Positions 46,390 to 55,232 of a DNA stretch of 64,000 bases are shown here, piece after piece. The stretch's first letter is position 1, and the number at the start of each line of letters is the position of its first letter. The stretch is from NCBI RefSeq assembly GCF_001705665.1, contig NZ_MDHA01000058.1:1-64000 (forward strand), given 5' to 3'. The DNA comes from Thioclava sp. SK-1. GTDB lineage: Bacteria; Pseudomonadota; Alphaproteobacteria; Rhodobacterales; Rhodobacteraceae. The notes under the pieces were generated by a model that was given only the letters and a program-made list of their open reading frames with translations, ran no database searches and was not told the origin of the DNA. The position numbers were made by a program, and so were the translations under genes.

Positions 46390-47628
46390 GTGCAAGAGAC
46401 CTTCAAACCGACATTTCGCCAACTTTTGCCGGTGCTTTGCGCTGCCCCTCGTCATACGATCTATGCGATTGCGTTTGGCGTTATGGCGGGTGGCGCAGTT
46501 GCACAGCAACAAGCTGCACAAGGCCCATCCAAGGTGGGCGTAATTACAATGACGCCCGAAGATGTCCCCTATTCCATCACGCTGCCGGGCCGCGCCATCG
46601 CCTATGAGCAGGCCGATATCCGCCCCCGCGTAGAGGGCATGGTGACCGCTATCCCATATGCCTATGGCCAGCCCGCCAAGAAAGGCGATGTGCTGTTTAA
46701 AATTGAGCCAGATACATATGAGGCCGAGCTGGCTGCGGCAGAGGCCGATGTATCTTCGGCGCAGGCCTCAGTTCAGACCGCACAATCCGCTTATGACCGC
46801 TATAGTCAAATTGAGGGGATCGGCGTCACGAAATCCGATCTTGAAACCGCTGCGGCCACGCTGGCATCGTCAAAAGCGACGTTAAAATCGGCCGAAGCCG
46901 CATTGCAAACCGCACAGTTGAACTTGGACCGCACCTCTATCGTCAGCCCGATTGATGGCGTGGTCGAGGTACCCGAAGTGTCCGTCGGGACGCTTGTCAC
47001 CGCCAATCAGACCGACATTTTGACCACCGTCACCCGGTTGGATCCGATCTATGTCGATGTGTCAGAATCCTCTGCACAAATGCAGCGTCACCGCAATTGG
47101 GTGGCCAGTGGCGAATTGACCTTGGCTGATCAGGTCGGCGTCAGCCTGACATTGGAAACGGGCGAACAATACTCCGGTTCCGGTCGGATGATCAGCCCTT
47201 CGGCCGTTGTGTCCGATACCACTGGCACGGTGGATTTTCGGATTGAATTTGACAATCCCGACGGAAAAATCCTGCCCGGACAATTTTTGCGCGCAAGCCT
47301 GACATTGGGCACGAAAACCGCTGTTTTGGTGCCACAAAATGCAACGCAGCGTTCCGCAGATGGCACGCTTTCGGCCTTCATTGCCAAGGATGGCACTGCG
47401 CAAAAAACCCCAATCACCACATCAGGCAGTTATGACAATGCCTGGGTTGTGACCTCCGGAATCGAACAGGGTGATTTGCTGATCGTCGACGGGTTGAAAA
47501 CGCTGCAAGATGGGGCCGCGATTACCACGGTGGCTGTCACCATTGATGCGGACGGCGTCGTGCATGATGTGGACGGAGATACCGCAGCTGATGGCGCGAC
47601 AGATGCCCCCGCGGCGGGGAGCGAGTAA
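46390..47628 (+). CDS. RND efflux membrane fusion protein (AcrA/MexE type)
   Basis: A 412-residue periplasmic adaptor. A hydrophobic N-terminus (about 20-38, HTIYAIAFGVMAGGAVA) acts as signal or anchor. It has the lipoyl halves (RPRVEGMVTAIPYAYGQPAKKGDVLFKIEPD; TSIVSPIDGVVEVPEVSVGTLV), a coiled-coil hairpin (about 110-170) between them, and the beta-barrel and membrane-proximal domains. The start is GTG 46390 with AGGA upstream. The C-terminal tail is rich in Asp and Ala. It lies six bases before the pump gene. Confidence 0.92.
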   Translation: MQETFKPTFRQLLPVLCAAPRHTIYAIAFGVMAGGAVAQQQAAQGPSKVGVITMTPEDVPYSITLPGRAIAYEQADIRPRVEGMVTAIPYAYGQPAKKGDVLFKIEPDTYEAELAAAEADVSSAQASVQTAQSAYDRYSQIEGIGVTKSDLETAAATLASSKATLKSAEAALQTAQLNLDRTSIVSPIDGVVEVPEVSVGTLVTANQTDILTTVTRLDPIYVDVSESSAQMQRHRNWVASGELTLADQVGVSLTLETGEQYSGSGRMISPSAVVSDTTGTVDFRIEFDNPDGKILPGQFLRASLTLGTKTAVLVPQNATQRSADGTLSAFIAKDGTAQKTPITTSGSYDNAWVVTSGIEQGDLLIVDGLKTLQDGAAITTVAVTIDADGVVHDVDGDTAADGATDAPAAGSE

Positions 47629-47634
47629 TCCGAA

Positions 47635-50600
47635 ATGGTCAATTTTTTCATTCATCGCCCCGTTTTCGCGTGGGTTCTGGCCATCGTTACGATGCTGGCC
47701 GGGGCGTTTTCCATCACCCTTTTGCCGGTGGCGCAATATCCCGAAATCGCGCCCACAACGGTGCGCATTTCGGCCACCTATAACGGCGCCACGGCAGAGG
47801 CCGTGCAATCCTCTGTAACGGAAACGCTGGAAGATTCTCTGACTGGGTTGGATGGGCTGTTGTATATGGTCTCCTCCAGCTCGCAAGGGTCATCATCGAT
47901 CACGCTGACCTTTGACGAATCTGTTGATCCAATTGACGCGCAAAATGATGTGCAAAACAAAATCAGCCGAGTCGAAAGCCAATTGCCCGATAGTGTGACA
48001 CAACAAGGGGTGACCGTTTCACGCTCCTCCTCGTCGATCTTGCTGGTCGCGGCGCTGGTCTCGACCGACAACCGCTACAGCCAGGTCGAATTGGGCGATA
48101 TCGTATCAAACCAAATTGAGGGACCAATTCAGCGGCTTGAAGGGGTTGGTTCGATCAATTCCTTTGGCTCTGGCTATGCGATGCGGATATGGTTGGATCC
48201 GTTGTCTTTGGCGCAATACAGCCTGACCGCCGCAGATGTGACCAGCGCGGTGCAAGCGCAAAACACCAATGTGTCTGTGGGCTCTTTGGGGGATCAACCC
48301 TCGGTCAAGGGGCAGACATTCACCGCGACGATCACCGCCCAAAGCCAGCTTAGCACGGTCGAAGAATTTGAGAATATCTTGCTGAAAACCGATGCGGATG
48401 GCGCAGCCGTCTATCTGGGCGATGTGGCGCGCGTTGAAATCGGGCAGGAGAATTACGGCACGTTATCACGCTATGACGGAGCGAATGCGGCGGGCTTTGG
48501 TGTAAACCTTGCCACGGGTGCCAATGCCGTCGATACGGCGGCTTTGGTCCGCGCCAAGATGGACGAGATCGCGCCATCACTGCCCGCCGGTGTTGAGGTC
48601 GCATACGCTTATGACACCTCTCCCTTCGTCGAGCTATCAATTGAAAAGGTCGAACACACGCTGCTGGAAGCTATCGCATTGGTGCTGATCGTTATTCTGG
48701 TGTTCTTGCAAAAATGGCGCGCGACGCTGATCCCGATCATTGCGGTGCCTGTGGTTTTACTGGGCACCTTTGGCGTGTTGATGCTGTTTGGCTATTCGAT
48801 CAACACATTGACAATGTTCGCGATGGTATTGGCGATTGGTCTGTTGGTCGATGACGCGATTGTCGTGGTGGAAAACGTTGAACGCGTAATGGAAGAAGAC
48901 GGGCTGGACCCGGTGGCCGCGACCGAAAAATCCATGGGCCAGATCTATGGCGCCTTGATCGGTATCGCACTTGTCCTGTCTGCCGTGTTCTTGCCAATGG
49001 CGTTTTTCGGCGGCTCGACCGGTGTGATCTACCGGCAGTTTTCGGTGACGATCATCACTGCGATGATCTTGTCGGCAGCGGTGGCCATTATCTTGACCCC
49101 CGCGCTGTGTGCGACCATGCTTAAATCCGGCGAGGGCGAAACAAAATTCCCCCCCGCACGATGGTTCAACCGCAATTTTGAACGGATGACCAATGGCTAT
49201 GGTGCCGTGGTGTCCAAACTGTTGAAAGTGCCGGTGCTGGTGATCGGCGCGCTTTTGGCCATCGGGGTTGGTGCCGGTTTTGTCTACAAACAGATCCCGG
49301 CCTCTTTCTTACCGACCGAGGACCAGGGCTCGATCATGATCATGGTGACATTGCAAGAAGGCGCGACACAGGCGCAGACACGTGATGTTGTCGCCGATGT
49401 CGAAGAGTATTTGCTGAATGAAGAAAGCGACACGGTGAAATCGACCTTTGGCGTCTTGGGGTTCTCCTTTGGCGGCAGCGGGCAAAACGCCGCAATGCTG
49501 TTTGCACAGCTGCAAGATTTCGACAACCGTGAAGATAGTGATCAAGCCGCTGGCGCTTTGGTAGGCCGGGCCATGGCCAAATTTGGTGCCTCGCGTGCGG
49601 GGCAGATCATCTTCATGCAGCCACCGGCTATTCAGGGGATGGGAAATACCTCTGGCTTTTCGATGTATCTGGTGGATCAGGGCAATAACGGCACTGATGC
49701 GTTGCGTGCCGCCGCCAATGAGCTGGTCGCAAGCGCCAATCAAAATGATGCTGCCACGGCGGTTCGCGTCAGCAACAACGAAGACGAGGCCGCGCTGCGC
49801 GTCAATATTGATCAGCAAAAAGCCGAAAGCTTTGGCCTGACATTGTCCGAAGTGAATTCGCTTCTATCGGTCATTTTTGCCTCGTCTGACGTCAATGATT
49901 TCGACATGAACGGCAATTTGAACCCGGTGATCGTACAAGGCGAGGCGCAATGGCGGATGCAGCCAGAGGACATTGGCAAATGGTATGCCCGCAATGCCGA
50001 TGGGGATATGGTGCCCTTCTCGGCCTTTATGACCACATCATGGGAATCGGTTGCCCCGGCACTGACCCGCTATGGCGGCACACAGGCGATTGAGGTTCAG
50101 GGTTCGGCTGCGGATGGCTATTCCTCAGGTGAGGCGATGGATGTGATGGAGCAACTGGTTGCAGATATGGATGGTGGATATGGATCGGCCTGGACCGGGA
50201 TGAGCTATCAAGAACGGCAATCAGGTGATCAGGCGCCTTTCTTGTATGCGCTTTCCGTTCTGGTCGTGTTCTTGTTTCTGGCGGCCTTGTATGAAAGCTG
50301 GTCGATTCCGTTTTCGGTGATGTTGGCGGTGCCGGTAGGGGTTTTGGGCGCCCTATGTGCGGCATGGGCCTTTGGACAATCCAATGACGTGTATTTCAAG
50401 GTTGGGCTTTTGACGACCATTGGTCTGGCGGCAAAAAATGCGATCTTGATTGTGGAATTCGCCAAGGATCTGGAGGCGGAGGGCAAGAAATTGATCGAGG
50501 CCACCGTAGAATCCGCCAAGATGCGTCTGCGGCCAATCTTGATGACATCGCTGGCCTTTATTTTGGGGGTGGTGCCGCTGGCACGCGCCACAGGCGCCGG

Positions 50601-50742
50601 TGCAGCAGCGCAAAATGCCATTGGTATCGGTGTGTTGGGGGGCATGTTCGCGGCCACATTCATCGGCGTCTTCATGGTGCCCAGCTTTTATGTGGTGGTG
50701 CGCAAACTGACCGATAAAAAAGCCCGGCAACAAAAAGCCTAA
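47635..50742 (+). CDS. RND multidrug efflux pump, HAE1 family (AcrB/MexF type)
   Basis: A 1035-residue inner-membrane transporter, full-length for the family. It starts MVNFFIHRPVFAWVLAIVTMLAG (TM1) and has the AcrB marks LLPVAQYPEIAPTTVRISA, LAIGLLVDDAIVVVENVERV with the proton-relay Asp pair, FFGGSTGVIYRQFSVTI, and a C-terminal domain ending in VVPLARATGAGAAAQNAIG. Two large periplasmic loops are present. It exports hydrophobic drugs, detergents or metabolites with the adaptor upstream; an outer-membrane TolC-type channel must come from elsewhere. A strong terminator follows. Confidence 0.95.
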   Translation: MVNFFIHRPVFAWVLAIVTMLAGAFSITLLPVAQYPEIAPTTVRISATYNGATAEAVQSSVTETLEDSLTGLDGLLYMVSSSSQGSSSITLTFDESVDPIDAQNDVQNKISRVESQLPDSVTQQGVTVSRSSSSILLVAALVSTDNRYSQVELGDIVSNQIEGPIQRLEGVGSINSFGSGYAMRIWLDPLSLAQYSLTAADVTSAVQAQNTNVSVGSLGDQPSVKGQTFTATITAQSQLSTVEEFENILLKTDADGAAVYLGDVARVEIGQENYGTLSRYDGANAAGFGVNLATGANAVDTAALVRAKMDEIAPSLPAGVEVAYAYDTSPFVELSIEKVEHTLLEAIALVLIVILVFLQKWRATLIPIIAVPVVLLGTFGVLMLFGYSINTLTMFAMVLAIGLLVDDAIVVVENVERVMEEDGLDPVAATEKSMGQIYGALIGIALVLSAVFLPMAFFGGSTGVIYRQFSVTIITAMILSAAVAIILTPALCATMLKSGEGETKFPPARWFNRNFERMTNGYGAVVSKLLKVPVLVIGALLAIGVGAGFVYKQIPASFLPTEDQGSIMIMVTLQEGATQAQTRDVVADVEEYLLNEESDTVKSTFGVLGFSFGGSGQNAAMLFAQLQDFDNREDSDQAAGALVGRAMAKFGASRAGQIIFMQPPAIQGMGNTSGFSMYLVDQGNNGTDALRAAANELVASANQNDAATAVRVSNNEDEAALRVNIDQQKAESFGLTLSEVNSLLSVIFASSDVNDFDMNGNLNPVIVQGEAQWRMQPEDIGKWYARNADGDMVPFSAFMTTSWESVAPALTRYGGTQAIEVQGSAADGYSSGEAMDVMEQLVADMDGGYGSAWTGMSYQERQSGDQAPFLYALSVLVVFLFLAALYESWSIPFSVMLAVPVGVLGALCAAWAFGQSNDVYFKVGLLTTIGLAAKNAILIVEFAKDLEAEGKKLIEATVESAKMRLRPILMTSLAFILGVVPLARATGAGAAAQNAIGIGVLGGMFAATFIGVFMVPSFYVVVRKLTDKKARQQKA

Positions 50743-50757
50743 GGCAGATACGATTCC

Positions 50758-50792
50758 AAAACGCCCGCGATCCAATTGGACGCGGGCGTTTT
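50758..50792 (+). terminator. Terminator of the RND operon
   Basis: A perfect 12-bp stem (AAAACGCCCGCG / CGCGGGCGTTTT) encloses an 11-base loop that holds the small palindrome TCCAATTGGA. The stem's own T tract ends it. Confidence 0.9.
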
Positions 50793-50840
50793 AACTGGGC
50801 TGGCCAATATCAGATCACGGACGCCAAACGGCGCATCCGA

Positions 50841-51407
50841 TCATTCGCGCAATTCCGCATCCCAATACAGAAAATCCATCCAGGTCTGATGCAGCTCATT
50901 CTCCGAACCTGGCAGGCCTTGTGCCGCGCGGTCCAATTGATACCCGGTCGGCGCATAAGGTTTACGCAGCAATTTCAACCCGGCCTGCGCAGGTGTCTTA
51001 CTGCCCTTACGCAGATTGTCTGGCCCGCAGCAGCTGACGATATTGGTCCACTCCGAACGCCCGCCTTTGCACCGCGGCACCACATGGTCAAAGGTCAGAT
51101 CCTTCGCAGGCAGCCGTTTTCCACAATACTGACATTGGAATTTATCGCGTAAAAATACGTTATACCGGGTAAAGGCGACATGTTTGCGCTGCCGATATTT
51201 TTTCAATGCGATAACGGCCGGCACCTCGTAATCGCGTGAGGCGGAATGGATATACACATCGTCATAGGCTTTGACCTGAATGACGCGATCTTGGAACACA
51301 GAGACAAGCGCCTGCTGCCAGCTGCATACCGAAAGCGGCGCATAGCTAAGCGGTTGCATATCCGCGTTTAAAATCAATGTGCGAAGGGAGTGGACTGGGG
51401 CGTTCAT
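50841..51407 (-). CDS. HNH endonuclease family protein
   Basis: A 188-residue protein. The N-terminal half (LRTLILNADMQPLSYAPLSVCSWQQALV) is typical of the chromosomal HNH proteins of this group. The nuclease part has the first zinc pair CQYCGKRL, the HNH core DLTFDHVVPRCKGG and TNIVSCCGPDNLRKG. The usual second pair reads C-x-x-C-N; here it is CCGPDN, so the second Cys of that pair appears replaced by Asp. No phage or restriction genes are near, so it is likely a housekeeping or repair nuclease of unknown role. RBS AGGAGG is strong. Confidence 0.87.
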   Translation of the reverse strand: MNAPVHSLRTLILNADMQPLSYAPLSVCSWQQALVSVFQDRVIQVKAYDDVYIHSASRDYEVPAVIALKKYRQRKHVAFTRYNVFLRDKFQCQYCGKRLPAKDLTFDHVVPRCKGGRSEWTNIVSCCGPDNLRKGSKTPAQAGLKLLRKPYAPTGYQLDRAAQGLPGSENELHQTWMDFLYWDAELRE

Positions 51408-51969
51408 CGAAAGGCCTCCTGACCATCAGTCTGGTCGTAACATGTGGAAAAATATGAATATGTCATGGGGAGCGTGCGAGTTTTTGTGCAGCTGCAGGCG
51501 CAGGGCTTTGCCAAAAATAAAAGCGCGTGAAGATCACGCGCTTTAGTCAGACTGGTTTGAAGGCAGATATAGATCAGATGCATCTGACCGCGCCGTATCC
51601 TTAGACTGCTACGGCTGTATGCCCGCCGCATATCTTGGGCGCGCAGGCCCATGCTACTGGGGATCATCAGGCGCGCAGACAGGTGGCGCAGATCACGTTG
51701 AACACTCGCCCCAGGACGCTGTGTCTTGCCTTCGTGAATGTCACCATATCGCTGCATCATGGCTTTATCATCGCCTAACTCAGGTCATCTGTGGTGGCAT
51801 GGGCCGGCATGCCCGCCCCTGCCAAATGGTTACGTCAAGCCCTTGGCCTGTCTGTCACTATATCCCGTGTCTGCAATCTGACAAGCCCATCAATTTACCA
51901 GATCTTCACGGCAAGTGGCCCGATCTTAGGGACGATTTTTAACACGGTGATGACAGTCCAAGGCCACGG
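51408..51969. other. 562-bp intergenic region with a possible minus-strand small transcript
   Basis: No protein gene is well supported. On the minus strand there is a promoter-like pair (TTGTCA, complement of 51879-51884; 16-base spacer; TATAGT, complement of 51857-51862) and a strong terminator hairpin at 51520-51544. Together they would bound an RNA of about 330 bases. A 118-codon frame (51760 to 51404) runs through that terminator and overlaps the HNH start by ATGA, but its Cys-rich, uneven composition argues against a real protein. Confidence 0.45.
51520..51544 (-). terminator. Terminator-like hairpin upstream of the HNH gene
   Basis: A perfect 10-bp stem (AAAGCGCGTG / CACGCGCTTT) with a 5-base loop is followed on the minus strand by TATTTTTGG. 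It lies 112 bases upstream of the HNH start, so it would end a separate upstream transcript or attenuate the HNH gene. Confidence 0.7.
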
Positions 51970-52632
51970 TTACTTGGGAAGGTTTTGCACCAAAAAACCT
52001 AGCGCTGCGGACAGGCCATCTGGGGCAATGCCATGGGCGGTGCCTTTCATGACATGGGCGTATACCTCAAACCCCGCCGAGACAAGCGCATCACCCGCCA
52101 ACCCCATATCGGCAAAGGGCACCACATCATCAGCATCGCCGTGGCACAGCAAAACGGGCGGTTTTGACACAGCTTCGCCGGCCAACGCCTCGGGCCGTAA
52201 AAGCCGTCCTGAAAAGCCAACAATCGCCGCGATTGGCTCCGCGCGCCGCGGCACCACTTGCAGCGCCATCATAGTGCCCTGGCTGAATCCAACCACCGCC
52301 AATTGGGCTGCCGTAATGCCTTCTTGTTCCAGCACTGTATCCAAAAACGCGTTCAGATCATCGGCTGCTGCCATAAGCCCCTGCGCGGCCACAGCCTCGG
52401 ATGAGCCATCCAACCAAGGGATCGGAAACCATTGCCGTCCATAAGGGTTGCCCACACAGGGTTCGGGCGCATCAGGGGCCAGAAACACCGTATCGGGCAT
52501 ATGTGACGCCAATGGATCGGCCAATCCCAACAGGTCTTTACCATCGGCACCATAGCCGTGCAAAAACACCACCACTGATTTCGTTTGACCAGAGACAGAC
52601 GCCTTGCGTCCGGTTTGTAATTCGCGCGTCAT
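51970..52632 (-). CDS. Carboxylesterase/phospholipase family alpha/beta hydrolase (YpfH-like)
   Basis: A 220-residue serine hydrolase. The oxyanion region is VVFLHGYGADGKDLLGLA. The nucleophile Ser sits in VVGFSQGTMMAL, the Asp in CHGDADDVVPF and the His in GTAHGIAPDG. The size fits carboxylesterase 2/YpfH proteins acting on short acyl esters. ATG 52632 overlaps the stop of the glycosylase gene (ATGA), so the two form an operon. No signal peptide is seen, so it is cytoplasmic. Confidence 0.9.
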   Translation of the reverse strand: MTRELQTGRKASVSGQTKSVVVFLHGYGADGKDLLGLADPLASHMPDTVFLAPDAPEPCVGNPYGRQWFPIPWLDGSSEAVAAQGLMAAADDLNAFLDTVLEQEGITAAQLAVVGFSQGTMMALQVVPRRAEPIAAIVGFSGRLLRPEALAGEAVSKPPVLLCHGDADDVVPFADMGLAGDALVSAGFEVYAHVMKGTAHGIAPDGLSAALGFLVQNLPK

Positions 52633-53261
52633 GGCGCCACCCCTTCTCGTTTCTTGTGATAGGCATAAAAGGCCCAAAGCCCGCGCGCCGCAACTGATCG
52701 CCACGGCGACCATGGCAGTGCCATCTGCAAAAATTCGCGCGGTCTGGGCCGGTTTTTTAGATCAAAAACCAGCCGTGCAGCCTCGGCTAGGGCCAGATCA
52801 TCCACTGCAAAGACATCTGCACGCCCCAAGGCGAACATCAGATACATCTCGACCGTCCAGCGGCCAATGCCCGGAATTGGCAACAGCTGGGCATAGACCT
52901 CGGCATCGGGCAGATCCCGCAATGCAAAGAAATTAACATCGGATTGCGCCAAGGCCAGAAGATAGCGCGCTTTGGGTCGTGACACACCGCATGCGCGCAA
53001 GGCCTCCGGCGTGGTTGCGGCGATAGAATTGCGCTGGGCCAGCCCGGCTGCGATCAGCTTTCCACGGATCGCCGTGGCCGCCGCAACCGAAACCTGCTGC
53101 CCCAAAATCGCATCGCGCAACGCGTCAAACCCGTCTTCGCGCCGACGCAGCGGCCATGGCCCCGTTAGTGATGAAATATTGGCAAAGCGAGGCTCCACCC
53201 GGCACAACCATTCGGTGCCAAGTGCGACATCTGCCTCATTTTGGATCATCTGAACCGTCAT
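52629..53261 (-). CDS. DNA-3-methyladenine glycosylase (AlkA type, HhH-GPD)
   Basis: A 210-residue base excision repair enzyme that removes alkylated bases. Marks are DALRDAILGQQVSVAAATAIRGKL, the helix-hairpin-helix LLPIPGIGRWTVEMYLM and the catalytic region GRADVFAVDDLAL with the Asp of the GPD motif. It lacks the N-terminal domain of E. coli AlkA, as usual for short bacterial members. ATG 53261 is taken; the frame is open further upstream. Its initiation region (GGGTGGCGCCATGAC) is almost identical to that of the esterase gene. Confidence 0.9.
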   Translation of the reverse strand: MTVQMIQNEADVALGTEWLCRVEPRFANISSLTGPWPLRRREDGFDALRDAILGQQVSVAAATAIRGKLIAAGLAQRNSIAATTPEALRACGVSRPKARYLLALAQSDVNFFALRDLPDAEVYAQLLPIPGIGRWTVEMYLMFALGRADVFAVDDLALAEAARLVFDLKNRPRPREFLQMALPWSPWRSVAARGLWAFYAYHKKREGVAP

Positions 53262-53421
53262 GGCGCCACCCTGCCCGATTGTGCACAGCTGCGAAAGCCC
53301 CCCAAATCCGCCAGCTTTGCCAAACATATCCCAGTTTGATCCATGCTTGCACCCCGCGCCGTGCGCCGTTACCCATTTGGCACGGCACATGCCCTTGCCG
53401 GGCAGTTAAAGGATCCCCACC

Positions 53422-54630
53422 ATGATGCCCCAGCCAGATCGCGCGAAACGCAACACGATTGTGCTGGTATTGGCGCAGGCGATGTTGGGCGCACAGATGC
53501 CGATGATCTTTACGGTTGGCGGCTTGGCGGGACAATCGCTTGCGCCAAACCCATGCCTGTCGACATTGCCGATTTCGATGATCATCCTGGGCTCTGTTTT
53601 TGCGGCACAACCGTTATCGGCCTATATGGCGCGCCATGGGCGCAGGCCAGGGTTCATTGCCGCCAATGGCGCAGGCGCATTGGGGGCTGCAATTGCCGCC
53701 TATGCATTGTGGATCGGGAATTTCTGGTTGTTTTTGGCCGGCTCATTGTTCACTGGCGTTTATCTGTCGGCGCAAGGTTTCTACCGTTTTGCCGCGACTG
53801 ATGCCGTATCAAAAGACTTTGCACCCAAGGCGATTTCCTACGTGCTGGCGGGGGGGCTGATTTCCGCAGTGATTGGGCCGCAATTGGTAAAGGTGACAGC
53901 CACGGCGATGGTCATCCCCTTTCTTGGGACCTATCTGGCGATCATCGCGATCAACGCACTGGGCCCGATCCTCTTCGCATTTCTGGACATTCCACCGCCG
54001 CCAGCGGCACAGCCCGGCGCCAAACCGCTGGGGCGCACCCGCACGCAGATGCTGCGTGACCCAAAGATCGTCGTCGCGATCATCTGCGCGATGGTCTCCT
54101 ATGCTTTGATGAATTTGGTAATGACCGCTACGCCGCTGGCGGTGGTAGGATGCGGCTATGCCCCTGCGCGCGCGGCCGATATCGTTTCAGCCCATGTTCT
54201 GGCGATGTATATTCCGTCCTTTTTTACCGGCCATCTGATCGCACGTTTCGGCCGTGCGCCAATCGTGGGGCTTGGCCTGTGCATCCTTGCCGGTGCTGGT
54301 GCAGCGGCACTCAGCGGTATCGCATTAGAGAATTTCTTTCTGGCACTGGTGCTATTGGGACTGGGCTGGAACTTTGGCTTTATCGGTGCAACCGCCATGC
54401 TTGCGGCGGCCCATAAACCGGAAGAGCGTGGGCGCGTACAAGGGCTTAATGATGTAATTGTGTTTAGTGGCGTTTTCCTGGCCTCACTTGCATCGGGCGG
54501 ATTGATGAGCTGCGCAGGAGAGTCGCCACAGGCAGGATGGGCAGCGGTTAATCTGGCAATGGTGCCGTTTTTGACATTGGCCGGCGCCGCGCTGATATGG
54601 TTAATGATGCGCCCGAAGGATACGGTATGA
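53422..54630 (+). CDS. Major facilitator superfamily transporter
   Basis: A 402-residue membrane protein with about 12 hydrophobic segments. The loop 2-3 motif is SAYMARHGRRPGFIAANGAG, a variant of the MFS motif A (G-x-x-x-D-R-x-G-R-R), repeated as TGHLIARFGRAPIVGLGL in the second half. The substrate cannot be read from sequence. ATG 53422 follows AAAGGATCC. Its stop overlaps the start of the DUF2478 gene (ATGA), which couples them. Confidence 0.87.
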   Translation: MMPQPDRAKRNTIVLVLAQAMLGAQMPMIFTVGGLAGQSLAPNPCLSTLPISMIILGSVFAAQPLSAYMARHGRRPGFIAANGAGALGAAIAAYALWIGNFWLFLAGSLFTGVYLSAQGFYRFAATDAVSKDFAPKAISYVLAGGLISAVIGPQLVKVTATAMVIPFLGTYLAIIAINALGPILFAFLDIPPPPAAQPGAKPLGRTRTQMLRDPKIVVAIICAMVSYALMNLVMTATPLAVVGCGYAPARAADIVSAHVLAMYIPSFFTGHLIARFGRAPIVGLGLCILAGAGAAALSGIALENFFLALVLLGLGWNFGFIGATAMLAAAHKPEERGRVQGLNDVIVFSGVFLASLASGGLMSCAGESPQAGWAAVNLAMVPFLTLAGAALIWLMMRPKDTV

Positions 54631-55127
54631 AGCTGGCAATTTTACCGTCTTGCGCGACAGGTCAAACGGATGCGTTTTTGGCCGAATTGGCGCGCACACG
54701 CGCAAAACGCGGTCAACCCATCGTGGCAATGGTGCGCGCAGCCGATGATGTTGCCCCCGACACAAAGCTGATCTTACAACTGTGGCCAAGCGGCGATATT
54801 TGGCCCATTTTCCAACAGCTTGGTCCCGGCGCCAGCGGATGCTCTCTTGATCCAGGGGCATTGGAGCAAGCGGTGGAGTGCAGCCTACGCGCATTGGCAA
54901 GCGCGGCACCCGGCACGCCGGTGATCGTCAATAAATTTGGCAAGCAAGAGGCCGCAGGTCTGGGCACCCGCGCCCTGATCGCACAGGCCTTGGCGCAAGG
55001 TCATCCCGTGCTTTTGGCGGTTCCTGCCCATAATCGCGCCGCGTTTGAAGAATTTTCAGGCGGCATGCATGAAGAAATACTGTATGATTTTCAGGCAATT
55101 GAAGCATTTTTTACTGCGAAATCCTGA
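54627..55127 (+). CDS. DUF2478 protein (putative NTPase-like)
   Basis: A 166-residue protein of the DUF2478 group (PIVAMVRAADDVAPDTKLILQLWPSGDIWPIFQQLGPGASGCSLDPGALEQA; VIVNKFGKQEAAGLG). The core resembles nucleoside-triphosphatases, with NKFGKQEAAG as a guanine-binding-like stretch, but no clean Walker A is seen. Homologues often lie by molybdenum uptake genes; none are here. ATG 54627 overlaps the MFS stop. Confidence 0.72.
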   Translation: MKLAILPSCATGQTDAFLAELARTRAKRGQPIVAMVRAADDVAPDTKLILQLWPSGDIWPIFQQLGPGASGCSLDPGALEQAVECSLRALASAAPGTPVIVNKFGKQEAAGLGTRALIAQALAQGHPVLLAVPAHNRAAFEEFSGGMHEEILYDFQAIEAFFTAKS

Positions 55128-55144
55128 AACCTTTGGCGCAGGGT

Positions 55145-55173
55145 TTGAACCCCGTGGCGCTGGGCACTAGACT
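55145..55173 (+). promoter_or_regulatory. Promoter of zwf-pgl-pgi
   Basis: TTGAAC (55145-55150), 17-base spacer, TAGACT (55168-55173). It lies 60 bases before zwf; the operator at 55202-55215 follows downstream of the expected transcript start. Confidence 0.5.
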
Positions 55174-55201
55174 TTTGTGGGCGCAGCGGTCAAAAAGACC
55201 G

Positions 55202-55215
55202 TGTTAGCGCTATCA
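55202..55215. promoter_or_regulatory. LacI-type operator upstream of zwf
   Basis: TGTTAGCGCTATCA is a near-perfect palindrome with central CG, 17 bases before the zwf ATG. It differs from the edd operator at only two of 14 positions. A LacI/GalR-family repressor is the expected binder and is not encoded in the window. Confidence 0.65.
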
Positions 55216-55232
55216 GTTTAAGGGGAGTTCTT

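Noticed and set aside
51404-51760. 118-residue protein upstream of the HNH gene listed as a gene
   Set aside because: It runs through a strong terminator hairpin and has an uneven, Cys-rich sequence. Kept only as a finding.
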